This document shows, piece by piece, positions 18,067 through 26,921 of a stretch of DNA of 64,000 nucleotides (the stretch's first letter is position 1; the number at the start of each line of letters is the position of its first letter). Made by a program: the position numbers and the translations under genes. Where the stretch lies: assembly GCA_017381935.1 (NCBI GenBank), contig JAFOBG010000013.1, positions 1-64,000 on the forward strand. The letters are read 5' to 3'. Origin of the DNA: Alistipes sp. (GTDB lineage Bacteria; Bacteroidota; Bacteroidia; Bacteroidales; Rikenellaceae). Under the pieces are notes generated by a model. The model made no database searches, had not been told where the DNA came from, and saw nothing but the letters and a program-made list of their open reading frames with translations.

Positions 18067-18927
18067 TTATTCGGTTATAAGGGTTGTTATGTTGAGTATG
18101 TTTGTGAATATATCTTCAGCTAAAGGGTTGATTTCTACTGCCTCAGCTCCAATATCTTCAGCAATTACGGTAACACTTGATTCAGGAAACTCACTTTGAT
18201 AGAATACACTCTTTATACCATCACGACGTGCAGCATCAATAATCTGAGCGATGCGTTTTGCACTCGCCTCCTTACCTTCATTTTCTATAGCAACTTGCTT
18301 TAATCCATAATCTCTAGCCAGATAAGTCAGAGCCGGATGGTATATAATAAAGTAGGGGTGTGGTGAGTTGTTACATAACTGCTCAACAGCAATATCAAGA
18401 GATGTAAGTTGCTTATTTAGAGCATTGTATCTATTTGTATATTGAATAGAATCAGGCATGGCTGCAACAATGGCATTGTGCATATTATTAGCCATTATAG
18501 AGAGTGATTTTGGCGAACACCATATATGTGGATCGACTCCATGGTGGCAATGTTCTCCATGATGTGTATGTGAGCAACTACCTGATATAGTGGTAATTCC
18601 ATGGCTTAGATTGATAACCTTATTTTGATTGTGAATACGCTTTAGAAGCTCTTGCTCAAAATCCAACAAACCTATGCCAAAAATAAGATTTGATTTGTTT
18701 AAATCAACAAATTGCTTCGCAGTCGGCTCGAATGTCTCTGGAGAGGCTCCTGCAGGAACAAGAATCTCTATATCGAAGTCATCTCCCACGATGGCCTCTA
18801 CAAGAGGTTTTATGGGTGCAATTGATACATATATTCTCTCTTTTTCAACCTCTTTTTTGGTTTCAATGCAACTTGTGAAACAAATACAAAGTGCTATATA
18901 TATAAATAGGTATAGAGTTTTTTTCAT
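18067..18927 (-). CDS. znuA: Zinc-binding lipoprotein of an ABC transporter
   Basis: A 286-residue solute-binding protein of cluster 9 (ZnuA/TroA). It has a lipobox ending at Cys20 ('CICFTSC'), then two lobes joined by a helix. The His-rich loop CSHTHHGEHCHHGVDPHIW holds the metal ligands and favours zinc; further His ligands are expected in 'FIIYHPALTYL'. It hands metal to the transporter whose ATPase follows. A TACCTTTG element (18955-18948, minus strand) is a likely -7 box. No Zur site could be identified. Confidence 0.88.
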   Translation of the reverse strand: MKKTLYLFIYIALCICFTSCIETKKEVEKERIYVSIAPIKPLVEAIVGDDFDIEILVPAGASPETFEPTAKQFVDLNKSNLIFGIGLLDFEQELLKRIHNQNKVINLSHGITTISGSCSHTHHGEHCHHGVDPHIWCSPKSLSIMANNMHNAIVAAMPDSIQYTNRYNALNKQLTSLDIAVEQLCNNSPHPYFIIYHPALTYLARDYGLKQVAIENEGKEASAKRIAQIIDAARRDGIKSVFYQSEFPESSVTVIAEDIGAEAVEINPLAEDIFTNILNITTLITE

Positions 18928-19302
18928 CTTTAAAATATTTTACCTCACAAAGGTAGCACTAATTTTATAATGAGCATACTTTTGTAGGTCGGTTTTTTTA
19001 TAGATTTGGCACTATAACAGCCCTATTATATATTTTAAAGAGATAAATTTAACATAATACAAATATTGCATCATTTTATTAGCAGATGTTCAATGTATCA
19101 CTTATAACTATTTCTCTGTTAGAATACTATGATAGTTAAGTTATTTATACTAATATGTTTATAATTAGCATTTTACAGGGTGTTTATCTGCGAATTAAAC
19201 CTCCTGAGAATTTAATAAATAGAAATAACAGAGGGTTTGTAGGGAGATTTTGGTTTCTGAGAGGATTGAAAACTAAGAACTCTAATGACTTTTCAAGATA
19301 AA
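18928..19302. other. AT-rich intergenic region without a recognisable gene
   Basis: About 375 bp between the znuA start and the XRE regulator stop. Both strands contain only short frames. Apart from the znuA -7 box near 18950, I see no terminator, RNA gene or repeat that can be supported. Confidence 0.5.
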
Positions 19303-19728
19303 TTACTTTTTGGGCGTGAAACTTTCAAAGCTCTTGTCTTTATAAATTATAATTACTTGCTCAATCTCTGATTGCAATTGTGGCAAAGAGTCGGACTGTC
19401 CTTTTGACGGCAAAGTATCAAAAAGAGTTTGAGTAGTCGATATAGGATTTTTATCAAAAAGAGAACTCGAATTTTTTTGAGCAACCTCACTACTTGTTGA
19501 TGGGGTAGAGTTGACATCAGTTGCAAATTTTACATCGGATGTTCCGAGCCACCAGTAGGGGTTGTACTCCTTGAAGGTCGAGATTATTTTTCCGGTGAGT
19601 ACAAAGTTGGGCTGGTTGCGACCCTTCAAAATATGAGAAATCACAGCCGGCTTGACTCCAAGTTTTTCAGCTATCTCTCCAACACGAAGAGAGGTGTCTG
19701 ACATCAAAATCTCGATTTTTTCCTTCAT
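19303..19728 (-). CDS. XRE-family DNA-binding protein
   Basis: A 141-residue protein with a helix-turn-helix at about residues 12-35 (LRVGEIAEKLGVKPAVISHIL) followed by 'KGRNQPNFVLTGKIISTF', typical of Cro/CI-type regulators. Residues ~60-120 are Ser/Thr/Gln-rich and probably unstructured, and the last ~25 residues could form a small effector or dimer part. It is transcribed away from a 660-bp AT-rich region holding repeated TTACA-type motifs, which could include its operators. Confidence 0.75.
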   Translation of the reverse strand: MKEKIEILMSDTSLRVGEIAEKLGVKPAVISHILKGRNQPNFVLTGKIISTFKEYNPYWWLGTSDVKFATDVNSTPSTSSEVAQKNSSSLFDKNPISTTQTLFDTLPSKGQSDSLPQLQSEIEQVIIIYKDKSFESFTPKK

Positions 19729-20336
19729 TTTACCTATTTTTTACAAAGGTAATTAAATTTTACAAAACACGCAACATGTTTGTTAAATTTGTAAAATGCA
19801 ATAAGTTGTTAACAATGTTTACAATTGTATATAATATACAAAATGTTAAATTATCAAACCAATCTTAAATCAATCTGTATGGCATATAATAGATGTAAAA
19901 TACTGATAATAAATGAGTAGTAGTTTAAATTTGGCCGATATACCCTACTAATCCCCCAAGTCGGCACTAAACCATTATTTGGAGTATATTATTCTTTATA
20001 TATGACACATAAATAGCTGATTATTCATAAGTTATATATTACAATACAATATTTGAACAAGATGAAAATATGTGCAAAAATGATAATATTTTACATCTAT
20101 TATACCATTACAAATGTAACAGCCTTCATTAGGTGTTAACATTGTTTATAGTTGATTTAGATAACAAATGTAAATAAATTAACATCTATTTATGTTTACA
20201 AATGTAAATAACAATACTGAAAAGTTGATTTTTAAGATGTTTTTTAGATATTTAAACACATTTACTAACATCCAGGTATTCATTCTTTAAAAATATCCTA
20301 CATTATGTTAAATTAGATTGTTGATAATTCAAATAA
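19729..20336. other. Long AT-rich gap with inverted and direct repeats
   Basis: No gene is visible in these ~600 bp. They hold an exact 18-bp inverted repeat (19885-19902 against 20087-20104) and three copies of ACAAATGTAA (20110-20119, 20164-20173, 20198-20207), two of them inside TTACA-aa-TGTAA dyads. There is also a run of related TTTACAA strings near 19740-19850. The features fit operators of a regulator or a structured DNA region. No DnaA-box cluster was seen. Confidence 0.55.
19885..20104. repeat. 18-bp perfect inverted repeat, arms 184 bp apart
   Basis: TATAATAGATGTAAAATA at 19885-19902 and its exact reverse complement at 20087-20104. The flanking bases do not match, so the repeat is exactly 18 bp. 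AT-rich DNA gives chance repeats, but 18 bp exact within 220 bp is unlikely by chance. Confidence 0.75.
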
Positions 20337-20368
20337 AAAGCCCCTATATCGTTAGATATAAGGACTTT
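20337..20368 (-). terminator. Terminator of the relA/SpoT-HIT transcription unit
   Basis: On the minus strand AAAGTCCTTATATC-taac-GATATAGGGGCTTT forms a long stem with one mismatch, followed by TTATTT. It lies 20 nt behind the HIT-protein stop. Confidence 0.7.
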
Positions 20369-20388
20369 AACTTTTGTTAACAACTCCC

Positions 20389-20775
20389 CTATCGGTTAAG
20401 TTGTTCTGCTATTTTTGAAAACTCTTCTGGAGTTAATTTTAACTTTTCTTTGCGAAAATCAACATCATTTTCGCTATTCATTGGAATCAAATGTATATGT
20501 GCATGAGGTACTTCGAGGCCTAAAACTACCATTGCAACCTTTTTACAACCTGTCATCTCTTTTAATTTGCCTGCAATTTGCTTAGCGAATAGTGTCATAC
20601 CAGATAGCGTGTTGTCATCCAGGTCAAATAGATAGTCAGTTTCACACTTAGGGACTACAAGTGTATGCCCTACTGCGAGTGGGTTGATGTCTAAAAATGC
20701 GAAATACTGCTCGTTTTCGGCCACTTTGTAGCAAGGTATCTCCCCTGCTATGATTCTTGAAAATATAGTTGCCAT
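20389..20775 (-). CDS. HIT-family nucleotide hydrolase/transferase
   Basis: A 128-residue protein with the histidine triad HAHIHLIPM near residue 90-98 and the N-terminal 'IFSRIIAGEIPCYKVAENEQYFAFLDI' typical of HinT-like proteins. These hydrolyse purine nucleoside phosphoramidates and related adducts in the cytoplasm. It follows the small acidic protein gene by 14 nt and belongs to the same transcription unit as relA/spoT. Confidence 0.92.
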   Translation of the reverse strand: MATIFSRIIAGEIPCYKVAENEQYFAFLDINPLAVGHTLVVPKCETDYLFDLDDNTLSGMTLFAKQIAGKLKEMTGCKKVAMVVLGLEVPHAHIHLIPMNSENDVDFRKEKLKLTPEEFSKIAEQLNR

Positions 20776-20789
20776 ACCCTATTTATTTG

Positions 20790-21056
20790 TTAAAATTCGT
20801 AATCTTTGAATTTAGGCCTTAAAATCTCCGAATATACAACGGCGGTTTCTAAGTCGAATGAAGAATCATCTTCTTGTTTTGAGTCGATTTTTGGCTTGTT
20901 TTCGACCGTTTTAGGCGTATTTAGGGGTTGCGGAGTGATATTCTCTTCCGATATTACCTTCTCTTTAGGTTCATCGACTATAATCTCCTCCACCTCGTTA
21001 TTGTCTATATCTGCTAATGTAGATAATATAATATCACTTAGGTTGAATATATTCAT
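20790..21056 (-). CDS. Small acidic hypothetical protein
   Basis: An 88-residue, strongly acidic protein. Residues ~15-75 are rich in Glu, Asp, Pro and Lys and look disordered ('VDEPKEKVISEENITPQPLN'), with short hydrophobic ends (MNIFNLSDIILSTL and ETAVVYSEILRPKF). It begins 2 nt behind the relA/spoT stop and is followed by the HIT gene. The tight spacing makes it a likely real gene. No family is recognised. Confidence 0.6.
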   Translation of the reverse strand: MNIFNLSDIILSTLADIDNNEVEEIIVDEPKEKVISEENITPQPLNTPKTVENKPKIDSKQEDDSSFDLETAVVYSEILRPKFKDYEF

Positions 21057-21058
21057 AA

Positions 21059-23269
21059 TTAATACCTATTTTCAGTGCCTCTTTTAACACTCTCCATGCC
21101 TTTTATCTGTCTAAACTTATCCATAAGGGCATTTAGAGAGTCGGTATCTTGTACGTAGATACTCAAATTTCCCTCAAATATGCCATCATGGCTACGTAAA
21201 GATACCTCTCTGATGTTTATGCTAAAGTCGTCAGAGATAACCCTTGATATATCTAATAGCAATCCCATGCGGTCTATCCCCCTTAATTCTATGGTTGATA
21301 GATAGGATACCGCTTTGTGTTGAGACCACTTTATTTGGTCTTTAATGATGTTTTTGCCAAACAGTGAGGCGAGACGGTTTAGCTCATTACAGCTCGCCTT
21401 ATGTACGAAAATTTTGCCTGTTGTAGGGTCTTTAAATCCTGCAACGCTGTCTCCAGGGAGTGGATTGCAGCATGAGGCTATGATAAAATCTTCATTATTA
21501 GCCTCAATAGCGGTAATGTCTCTATTACCCTTTTCGTCATTATCTTCTTTAGATACCCTCCAGAGTTTCCAAAATTTTAAAATTTTGCTTGAAGAACTTG
21601 ATTTTATAATCTTCTCAATATTGTCGAGATTGATAATGCCAGCACCTATTTTACTGTATAATTCATCCTTATTTCGGCACCCATAAGCCTGCATGACTTT
21701 ACGTAACACGCTGCCACTTAGGGCTATATCGAATTGGGATAGCTTTTCCTCGAATATGTTGATTCCGTGTTGTATATTATCCTCACGCTCACGCTTAAGG
21801 AAGTTCGAAATAGCTTGCTTTGCTTTGGTTGATATGACAACATCAAGCCATTCTGCCTTTGGTTTGGCGTTATCTGCCGTAATAATTTCGATTTGGTCTC
21901 CAGAGTTTATCTGCTTGGTTACCGGCTCAATCTTGTGGTTAATTTTTGCACCAATTGCTTTATTTCCAATCTTAGTGTGGATGTCGTATGCAAAGTCTAA
22001 AGCTGTGGCTCCAAAAGGAAGTTTACGTTGCTCTCCCTTTGGTGTAAATACTGTAATTTCAGAAGTATATAGGGATAACTTAAAGTTATCGAGGAACTCA
22101 ACCGCATTCTCTGTTGTGCCACTTAGAGCCTCCCTTATTTTGCTAAGCCAATTGTCGAAAGCGTCCTCGTTTTGTGAGAGTGTGGCATGTTTGTATTTCC
22201 AATGTGCTGCAAAACCATGATCTGCAATCTCCTCCATGCGTTGAGTGCGAATCTGAACCTCTACCCAAATACCATCAGTGCCCATTACTGTTGAGTGTAG
22301 AGCTTCGTATCCATTGGCTTTAGGCATGCTTATCCAATCGCGCAAACGATCTGGTTTTGGCGCATATATGTCTGTTATTGAAGAGTATATTTGCCAACAT
22401 TGCGTCTTCTCGGATGGGAATGGTAGAGCCTTGAAGACTATACGAATGGCAAATAGGTCGTAAATCTCTTCAAACGGAATCTGTTTACGTTGCATCTTGG
22501 ACCATATTGAGTAGATGCTTTTAACTCTGCCGGATATTTCGTATTCTATACCGTTTTTATCAAGTATTGCTCTAATTGGAGCGCAGAACTTGTTGATATA
22601 CTGCTGTCTTTCGGGTTCTGTATCCTCTATCTTATGCTGAATTTCGTTATACTCTTCCGGAAATCTATACTTCATACAGAGGTCTTCCAACTCACTTTTG
22701 ATTGGGAATAGGCCAAGTCTGTATGCAAGAGGTGCGAATAGGTGTATGGTCTCACCTGTGATTTTGATCTGTTTATCTTTGGGCATATAGCCGAGGGTAC
22801 GCATGTTGTGTAGGCGGTCGGCTATTTTGATAAGTATTACTCTTACATCATCAGAGAGAGTAAGTAGTACTTTTCGGAAATATTCGGCTTGAGCTGATGT
22901 GTCGGCATTAAATACTCCCGACATTTTTGTTAATCCATCTACCATAGAGGCAATTTTGTGCCCGAAAATACGCTCTATATCCTCTACGGTGCAATCTGTG
23001 TCCTCTACAACATCATGAAGAAGTGCAGCCACGACTGATTTGACGCCTAATCCAATCTCTTCGATTACGATTTTGGCAACAGCAATGGGATGCAGGAGGT
23101 AAGGTTCGCCTGAACGACGCCTTACCCCCTGGTGTGCCTCTTTTGCTAAGAAGAATGCACGTTTGATAAGATTCCAGTCATCTTCTCCTTTGCATATTGT
23201 TTTGCAAGAGTTGAGAAGATCTTGCCATGCCTTATCTATAAGTATTTCATCTTCTTTGCTATAGTACAT
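21059..23269 (-). CDS. RelA/SpoT (p)ppGpp synthetase/hydrolase
   Basis: A 736-residue long RSH enzyme. The order is HD hydrolase domain (~35-190, with 'AALLHDVVEDT' giving an intact HD..ED motif), synthetase domain (~230-360, 'IYDLFAIRIVF', 'NGYEALHSTVMG'), TGS (~395-460, 'ITVFTPKGEQRKLPFGATALDFAYDIH'), helical part and C-terminal ACT (~665-736). With both catalytic domains apparently intact it should be bifunctional and control the stringent response. It is the first gene of a unit with two small genes behind it; recA is 24 nt upstream on the same strand. Confidence 0.93.
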   Translation of the reverse strand: MYYSKEDEILIDKAWQDLLNSCKTICKGEDDWNLIKRAFFLAKEAHQGVRRRSGEPYLLHPIAVAKIVIEEIGLGVKSVVAALLHDVVEDTDCTVEDIERIFGHKIASMVDGLTKMSGVFNADTSAQAEYFRKVLLTLSDDVRVILIKIADRLHNMRTLGYMPKDKQIKITGETIHLFAPLAYRLGLFPIKSELEDLCMKYRFPEEYNEIQHKIEDTEPERQQYINKFCAPIRAILDKNGIEYEISGRVKSIYSIWSKMQRKQIPFEEIYDLFAIRIVFKALPFPSEKTQCWQIYSSITDIYAPKPDRLRDWISMPKANGYEALHSTVMGTDGIWVEVQIRTQRMEEIADHGFAAHWKYKHATLSQNEDAFDNWLSKIREALSGTTENAVEFLDNFKLSLYTSEITVFTPKGEQRKLPFGATALDFAYDIHTKIGNKAIGAKINHKIEPVTKQINSGDQIEIITADNAKPKAEWLDVVISTKAKQAISNFLKREREDNIQHGINIFEEKLSQFDIALSGSVLRKVMQAYGCRNKDELYSKIGAGIINLDNIEKIIKSSSSSKILKFWKLWRVSKEDNDEKGNRDITAIEANNEDFIIASCCNPLPGDSVAGFKDPTTGKIFVHKASCNELNRLASLFGKNIIKDQIKWSQHKAVSYLSTIELRGIDRMGLLLDISRVISDDFSINIREVSLRSHDGIFEGNLSIYVQDTDSLNALMDKFRQIKGMESVKRGTENRY

Positions 23270-23293
23270 ATTATTTAAAGAGATACTTTATCT

Positions 23294-24292
23294 CTATTTG
23301 GCCATCATTGCCTCACGAACTTTCGCCTCTACCTCTGCGCAAAGTTCCTCATTTGTGCTCAGTAGATCCTTTACTGCATCTCTACCCTGTCCGATCTTTG
23401 TATCTCCGTATGAGAACCAAGAACCGGCCTTTTTGATGATTCCGAAATCTACTGCCAAATCAATAATCTCGCCAAGTTTGGATATTCCCTCGCCGAACAT
23501 GATATCGAATTCGGCCTTCTTGAATGGAGGTGCAACCTTATTCTTGACAACTTTTACACGTGTGCGGGTGCCGAGCTGCTCTTCACCATCCTTAATAACC
23601 GATGTGCGACGGATGTCGATGCGTACACTTGCGTAGAACTTAAGTGCATTACCACCGGTTGTTGTTTCAGGGTTACCATAAACAACGCCTATTTTGTCTC
23701 GTAGCTGGTTGATAAAGATGCAGACTGTCTTTGTCTTTGCAATGCTTGCGGTGAGCTTTCTAAGGGCCTGAGACATGAGTCGAGCTTGTAAGCCCATCTT
23801 CGAGTCGCCCATTTCGCCTTCAATCTCAGCCTTTGGTGTAAGTGCAGCTACTGAGTCGATAACGATAATGTCAATTGCGCTTGAACGAATGAGTGAGTCA
23901 GCAATCTCAAGCGCCTGCTCTCCATTGTCGGGCTGGGAAATGAGCAAATTGTCAACATCTACGCCCAATTTCTGTGCATAGTAGCTATCAAAAGCGTGCT
24001 CAGCGTCGATAAATGCGGCGATGCCACCCTGCTTTTGAGCCTCTGCAATAGCGTGAATTGCGAGTGTTGTCTTACCAGATGATTCAGGGCCATAGATTTC
24101 GATTACACGACCCTTTGGATAGCCACCAACTCCAAGTGCGACATCGAGGGTTATTGAACCTGATGGAATAACAGGAACATCGGTTACCTGCTCGCTATTC
24201 ATGCGCATAATGGAGCCTTTGCCAAAATCCTTCTCGATTTTGTCCATTACCGCTTTGAGAACCTTTAATTTCTCGGGATTAACTTCTGCCAT
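23294..24292 (-). CDS. recA: Recombinase RecA
   Basis: A 332-residue RecA with Walker [15 protein letters not shown], Walker B '[12 protein letters not shown]', loop L1/L2 regions ('[20 protein letters not shown]', '[24 protein letters not shown]') and the usual MAW-type core. It forms filaments on single-stranded DNA, catalyses strand exchange and stimulates LexA-type cleavage. The C-terminal acidic tail is short. No LexA/SOS box could be identified upstream. Confidence 0.97.
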   Translation of the reverse strand: MAEVNPEKLKVLKAVMDKIEKDFGKGSIMRMNSEQVTDVPVIPSGSITLDVALGVGGYPKGRVIEIYGPESSGKTTLAIHAIAEAQKQGGIAAFIDAEHAFDSYYAQKLGVDVDNLLISQPDNGEQALEIADSLIRSSAIDIIVIDSVAALTPKAEIEGEMGDSKMGLQARLMSQALRKLTASIAKTKTVCIFINQLRDKIGVVYGNPETTTGGNALKFYASVRIDIRRTSVIKDGEEQLGTRTRVKVVKNKVAPPFKKAEFDIMFGEGISKLGEIIDLAVDFGIIKKAGSWFSYGDTKIGQGRDAVKDLLSTNEELCAEVEAKVREAMMAK

Positions 24293-24408
24293 AATAGTCT
24301 ATTTTTATTCAATTTCAAATACTTGTCCAATAAGAGTTACCATAAGTAGGCAACTGAAAAATATTACAAATAACATTTTGCATCCAAAGTTAATAATTTC
24401 TTTTCAAT

Positions 24409-24624
24409 TTACCAAGTCATTACAGATAGAATTTGCTCCTCTAACTCCTCCTCTGTTTTGTTGACTCTCTTCATGCATGCGGGGCATAAAATCGGAGATT
24501 GTGTCTCTATAGAACACTCACAACCAACGCATGCTCTGATAACGCCAAAATCATCATCGGCAATGTGCATAAACTCAGTTCCGCAGTGTTTGCACTTAAT
24601 GTTGTAACTTGCTCCCATAATCAA
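24409..24624 (-). CDS. Small zinc-ribbon protein
   Basis: A 71-residue protein with three cysteine pairs: CKHC (residues ~10-13), C..CEC (~32-37) and CPAC (~48-51). Such small zinc ribbons are often protein- or RNA-binding adaptors; the function is unknown. Residues 55-71 are acidic and helical. It stands alone, 117 nt upstream of recA on the same strand. Confidence 0.6.
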   Translation of the reverse strand: MIMGASYNIKCKHCGTEFMHIADDDFGVIRACVGCECSIETQSPILCPACMKRVNKTEEELEEQILSVMTW

Positions 24625-24662
24625 AATGTGTTTTATAAATTATTAATTAGTTAATTCTTTTA

Positions 24663-24746
24663 CTATTTGCTCCAACTGTCAGAGCCTCCGCATATTGTTC
24701 CTAATACATTGGCAACTATGCCGATAAATATTAAAATTGCAAACAT
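24663..24746 (-). CDS. Very small hydrophobic membrane peptide
   Basis: A 27-codon frame from the ATG at 24744-24746 to TAG at 24663. The first 17 residues form one transmembrane helix (MFAILIFIGIVANVLGT), followed by a short polar tail with ICGGSDSWSK. It is below usual ORF cut-offs. The clean amphipathic design and the spacing from its neighbours support it, but homologues were not checked. Confidence 0.45.
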   Translation of the reverse strand: MFAILIFIGIVANVLGTICGGSDSWSK

Positions 24747-24833
24747 AACTTTATAAGTTTTTTGTGTTTCTGAGTGCAAAGTAACAGCTCTTTTGTGTCA
24801 ACTTATGACACAGTTGAAAATGGGTGCAAAAAA

Positions 24834-24857
24834 ATGTGCAACTTTTTTGTTGCACAT
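24834..24857 (-). terminator. Intrinsic terminator of the rSAM/lipoprotein cassette
   Basis: ATGTGCAAC (24834-24842) pairs perfectly with GTTGCACAT (24849-24857). On the minus strand the stem is followed by a T7 run. It lies about 110 nt behind the last gene of the cassette. Confidence 0.8.
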
Positions 24858-24964
24858 CATTTTTCGACTTTACCCTTGATGGTATTTCATAAACAAAAAA
24901 ATGACATATGAAGAGATAAAGCTCATTACATATGTCAATGTTGTATTGTATTACTTGTGTCTAA

Positions 24965-25831
24965 TTATTTTACATCCACATTTAATGAGATGCGGCTTTG
25001 TGTGGCTAATTTATCTACTATCAAAGCTTTAGTCCAGACGGGTGCTTCGTCAGTCATATTTGTTGTTATCGCAATGTGTAATGCCAACTCTGTGGCTGAT
25101 GTTTGCACAAAATTAGTTATGTTGATATTAGAGATTCCGTTTATGCAACCGCCATACGCTATAACCAGAGAGTGCTTTGTGAAATCCACGCTTGGATAGC
25201 CGCAGTCCTCCTCGCACATAAGATGTGTAATCAAGTTGCTCAGTTCCTCATCACCGTTTACAACAATGACATAGCCCTCCTCTTTTACAGAACCCCATGA
25301 GAAGTTCCATTCACAAGTGTTAAGTGTGTACTCTGTATATGAAACAGAACGGCCACCATTAGTTCTACCTGCCTGCACACCTCGCCAGACTGCCTGCCAC
25401 TCCTCCCAATACTCCTCGGAAGCGTCAGCATTGTCGCATACGCCAGAATCAAGATACTTGCCATCATCAGATAGGTGGAACTCTTTTGCTTTGGATATTT
25501 CAAGCACCACGTCGCACTCTGTATTACTCTCATTAGCTGGCACTATAAACTTTAACCAGTAGCCTTGGTCTGAGTGTAAACTATCTCCTATGTTGTCGCC
25601 CAAAACAAGACGATAACGGTAACATTTAAATATCTCACCCGGGTCGTAGGCTCTGGTTGTGCCAACTTGCTTGTACTCAAACTCTGAAAAATAGTATGTT
25701 CCACCTTGTTGTGGTACCTGTACTATTTCACTTTGGGGCGTAACCTCCCAGTCAAGTAAGTATTCAAAGCAAGAGGTGAATGATATTGCCGCAAAAATCA
25801 TTACGGTAATCTTCATTAAACGATTTCTCAT
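24965..25831 (-). CDS. Lipoprotein of unknown function, third gene of the rSAM cassette
   Basis: A 288-residue protein with a lipobox ending at Cys21 ('AAISFTSCF'). The N-terminal half is beta-rich ('EIVQVPQQGGTYYFSEFEY'), somewhat like a BACON-type domain. Residues ~195-285 ('GYVIVVNGDEELSNLITHL…DFTKHSLVIAYGG…NINITNF') weakly resemble PrcB-like protease-associated domains. It starts 16 nt behind the radical SAM gene and shares its terminator, so it is very probably cotranscribed. Its link to the modification is inferred from position only. Confidence 0.65.
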   Translation of the reverse strand: MRNRLMKITVMIFAAISFTSCFEYLLDWEVTPQSEIVQVPQQGGTYYFSEFEYKQVGTTRAYDPGEIFKCYRYRLVLGDNIGDSLHSDQGYWLKFIVPANESNTECDVVLEISKAKEFHLSDDGKYLDSGVCDNADASEEYWEEWQAVWRGVQAGRTNGGRSVSYTEYTLNTCEWNFSWGSVKEEGYVIVVNGDEELSNLITHLMCEEDCGYPSVDFTKHSLVIAYGGCINGISNINITNFVQTSATELALHIAITTNMTDEAPVWTKALIVDKLATQSRISLNVDVK

Positions 25832-25847
25832 ATAGTTGTATATTAGG

Positions 25848-26921
25848 CTATTTGGACTTTAGCCTCTCTAAGTTGCAGTGCATAAGGCAGCGGTTTTGGT
25901 CGTAGAGGTGCATGCCATTGCCTTGGCAGTATCGCCAAGATGGGCAGGTGGCGCATTTGCCCTTTTTTGTCCAACTGCGGTCTCGATACTCCTCAAAGCG
26001 GTTGTTCCAGACCTCCCAAAGATTATCTTTGTATATATTTCCTTGGTCGAAATTGGAACGGATACTTGTGCAGCCTGAAATAGAGCCGTCTATGCGTACT
26101 CCGGCAATACCTATACCTGCCATACAACTGAAAAAGTTGTCTCTAACTTCAGTCTCATAGCCGCCTAAAAATCCTTCGCAAGCATACGAACAGGCAATCT
26201 TACCCTCTTTACGGGTCTTGACTATAAAATCCATAAGTGAGCAATATTGCTCTGACGAAAGCTGTAATTTACTATCCACCGCAGCCCTGCCAACGGGGAA
26301 AATGGTAAAGATGCGCCACGCTTTACAGCCATTGTTTATAAGTAGCTCTTTGAAGGCTGAAAGAGTGTCAAGATTGTCCGGTGTTACGCATGTTACAACA
26401 TCATAGCGTATGCCACTCTGTACAATTGCGTGCAGGGCACGCATAGCGTTTTGAAAACTGTGTGGATTACGACGGATTGCATTGTGTTGCTCCTCAAAGC
26501 CGTCAAGAGAGAGGGTTATAGCATCAATTCCCGCTTGGCAAAGCGATTTCATCCTCTGTTTGTCGAGCAACATACCATTTGTAACTACGCCCCATCTGTA
26601 GCCCCTTTGGCGAAGTTCAATTCCAATACTCTCTATATCTTTGCGTAGCAGAGCCTCTCCGCCTGTCAGGGTAACCAATACTTGATGAGGGTTAATATGT
26701 GGTGTAAGGGTGTCTAAAGCGCACAAGAAATCCTCTGCAGGCATATCCGGAGTGTTGGAAATGGCGCGGCAGTCGCTACCGCAATGTTTGCAACTCAGAT
26801 TGCAGCGCAAAGTACACTCCCAAAAGAGAACTTTCAGGTCGTGGCTCTCTATTAAGTCTTTTCGCACAGAGCGAAATAGCTCTAAAGCCAATCGTTTTCT
26901 GAGTGAGATTTTGTGGCTCAT
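25848..26921 (-). CDS. Radical SAM/SPASM enzyme of the rSAM/lipoprotein system
   Basis: A 357-residue enzyme. The radical SAM cluster motif is CTLRCNLSCKHC near residue 36-47 (CxxxCxxC), followed by a GGE motif ('TLTGGEALLRKD') and a C-terminal SPASM/twitch-type region with many Cys (FFSCMAGIG…GCTSI…CATCPSWRYCQGNG…CLMHC) that should bind extra Fe-S clusters. It resembles the enzyme of the 'rSAM/lipoprotein' pairs noted in Bacteroidetes (TIGR04133-like); the chemistry is unknown. It overlaps the partner lipoprotein gene by 4 nt (ATGA), which implies coupled translation. Confidence 0.85.
   Translation of the reverse strand: MSHKISLRKRLALELFRSVRKDLIESHDLKVLFWECTLRCNLSCKHCGSDCRAISNTPDMPAEDFLCALDTLTPHINPHQVLVTLTGGEALLRKDIESIGIELRQRGYRWGVVTNGMLLDKQRMKSLCQAGIDAITLSLDGFEEQHNAIRRNPHSFQNAMRALHAIVQSGIRYDVVTCVTPDNLDTLSAFKELLINNGCKAWRIFTIFPVGRAAVDSKLQLSSEQYCSLMDFIVKTRKEGKIACSYACEGFLGGYETEVRDNFFSCMAGIGIAGVRIDGSISGCTSIRSNFDQGNIYKDNLWEVWNNRFEEYRDRSWTKKGKCATCPSWRYCQGNGMHLYDQNRCLMHCNLERLKSK

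Noticed and set aside
19729..20336. Replication origin in the long AT-rich gap
   Set aside because: No cluster of TTATNCACA boxes is seen, and dnaA lies about 10 kb away. The repeats fit operators equally well.
21693..22220. A 175-codon plus-strand frame opposite relA/spoT
   Set aside because: Antisense shadow; low complexity of Ser, Leu and Ile from reverse codons.
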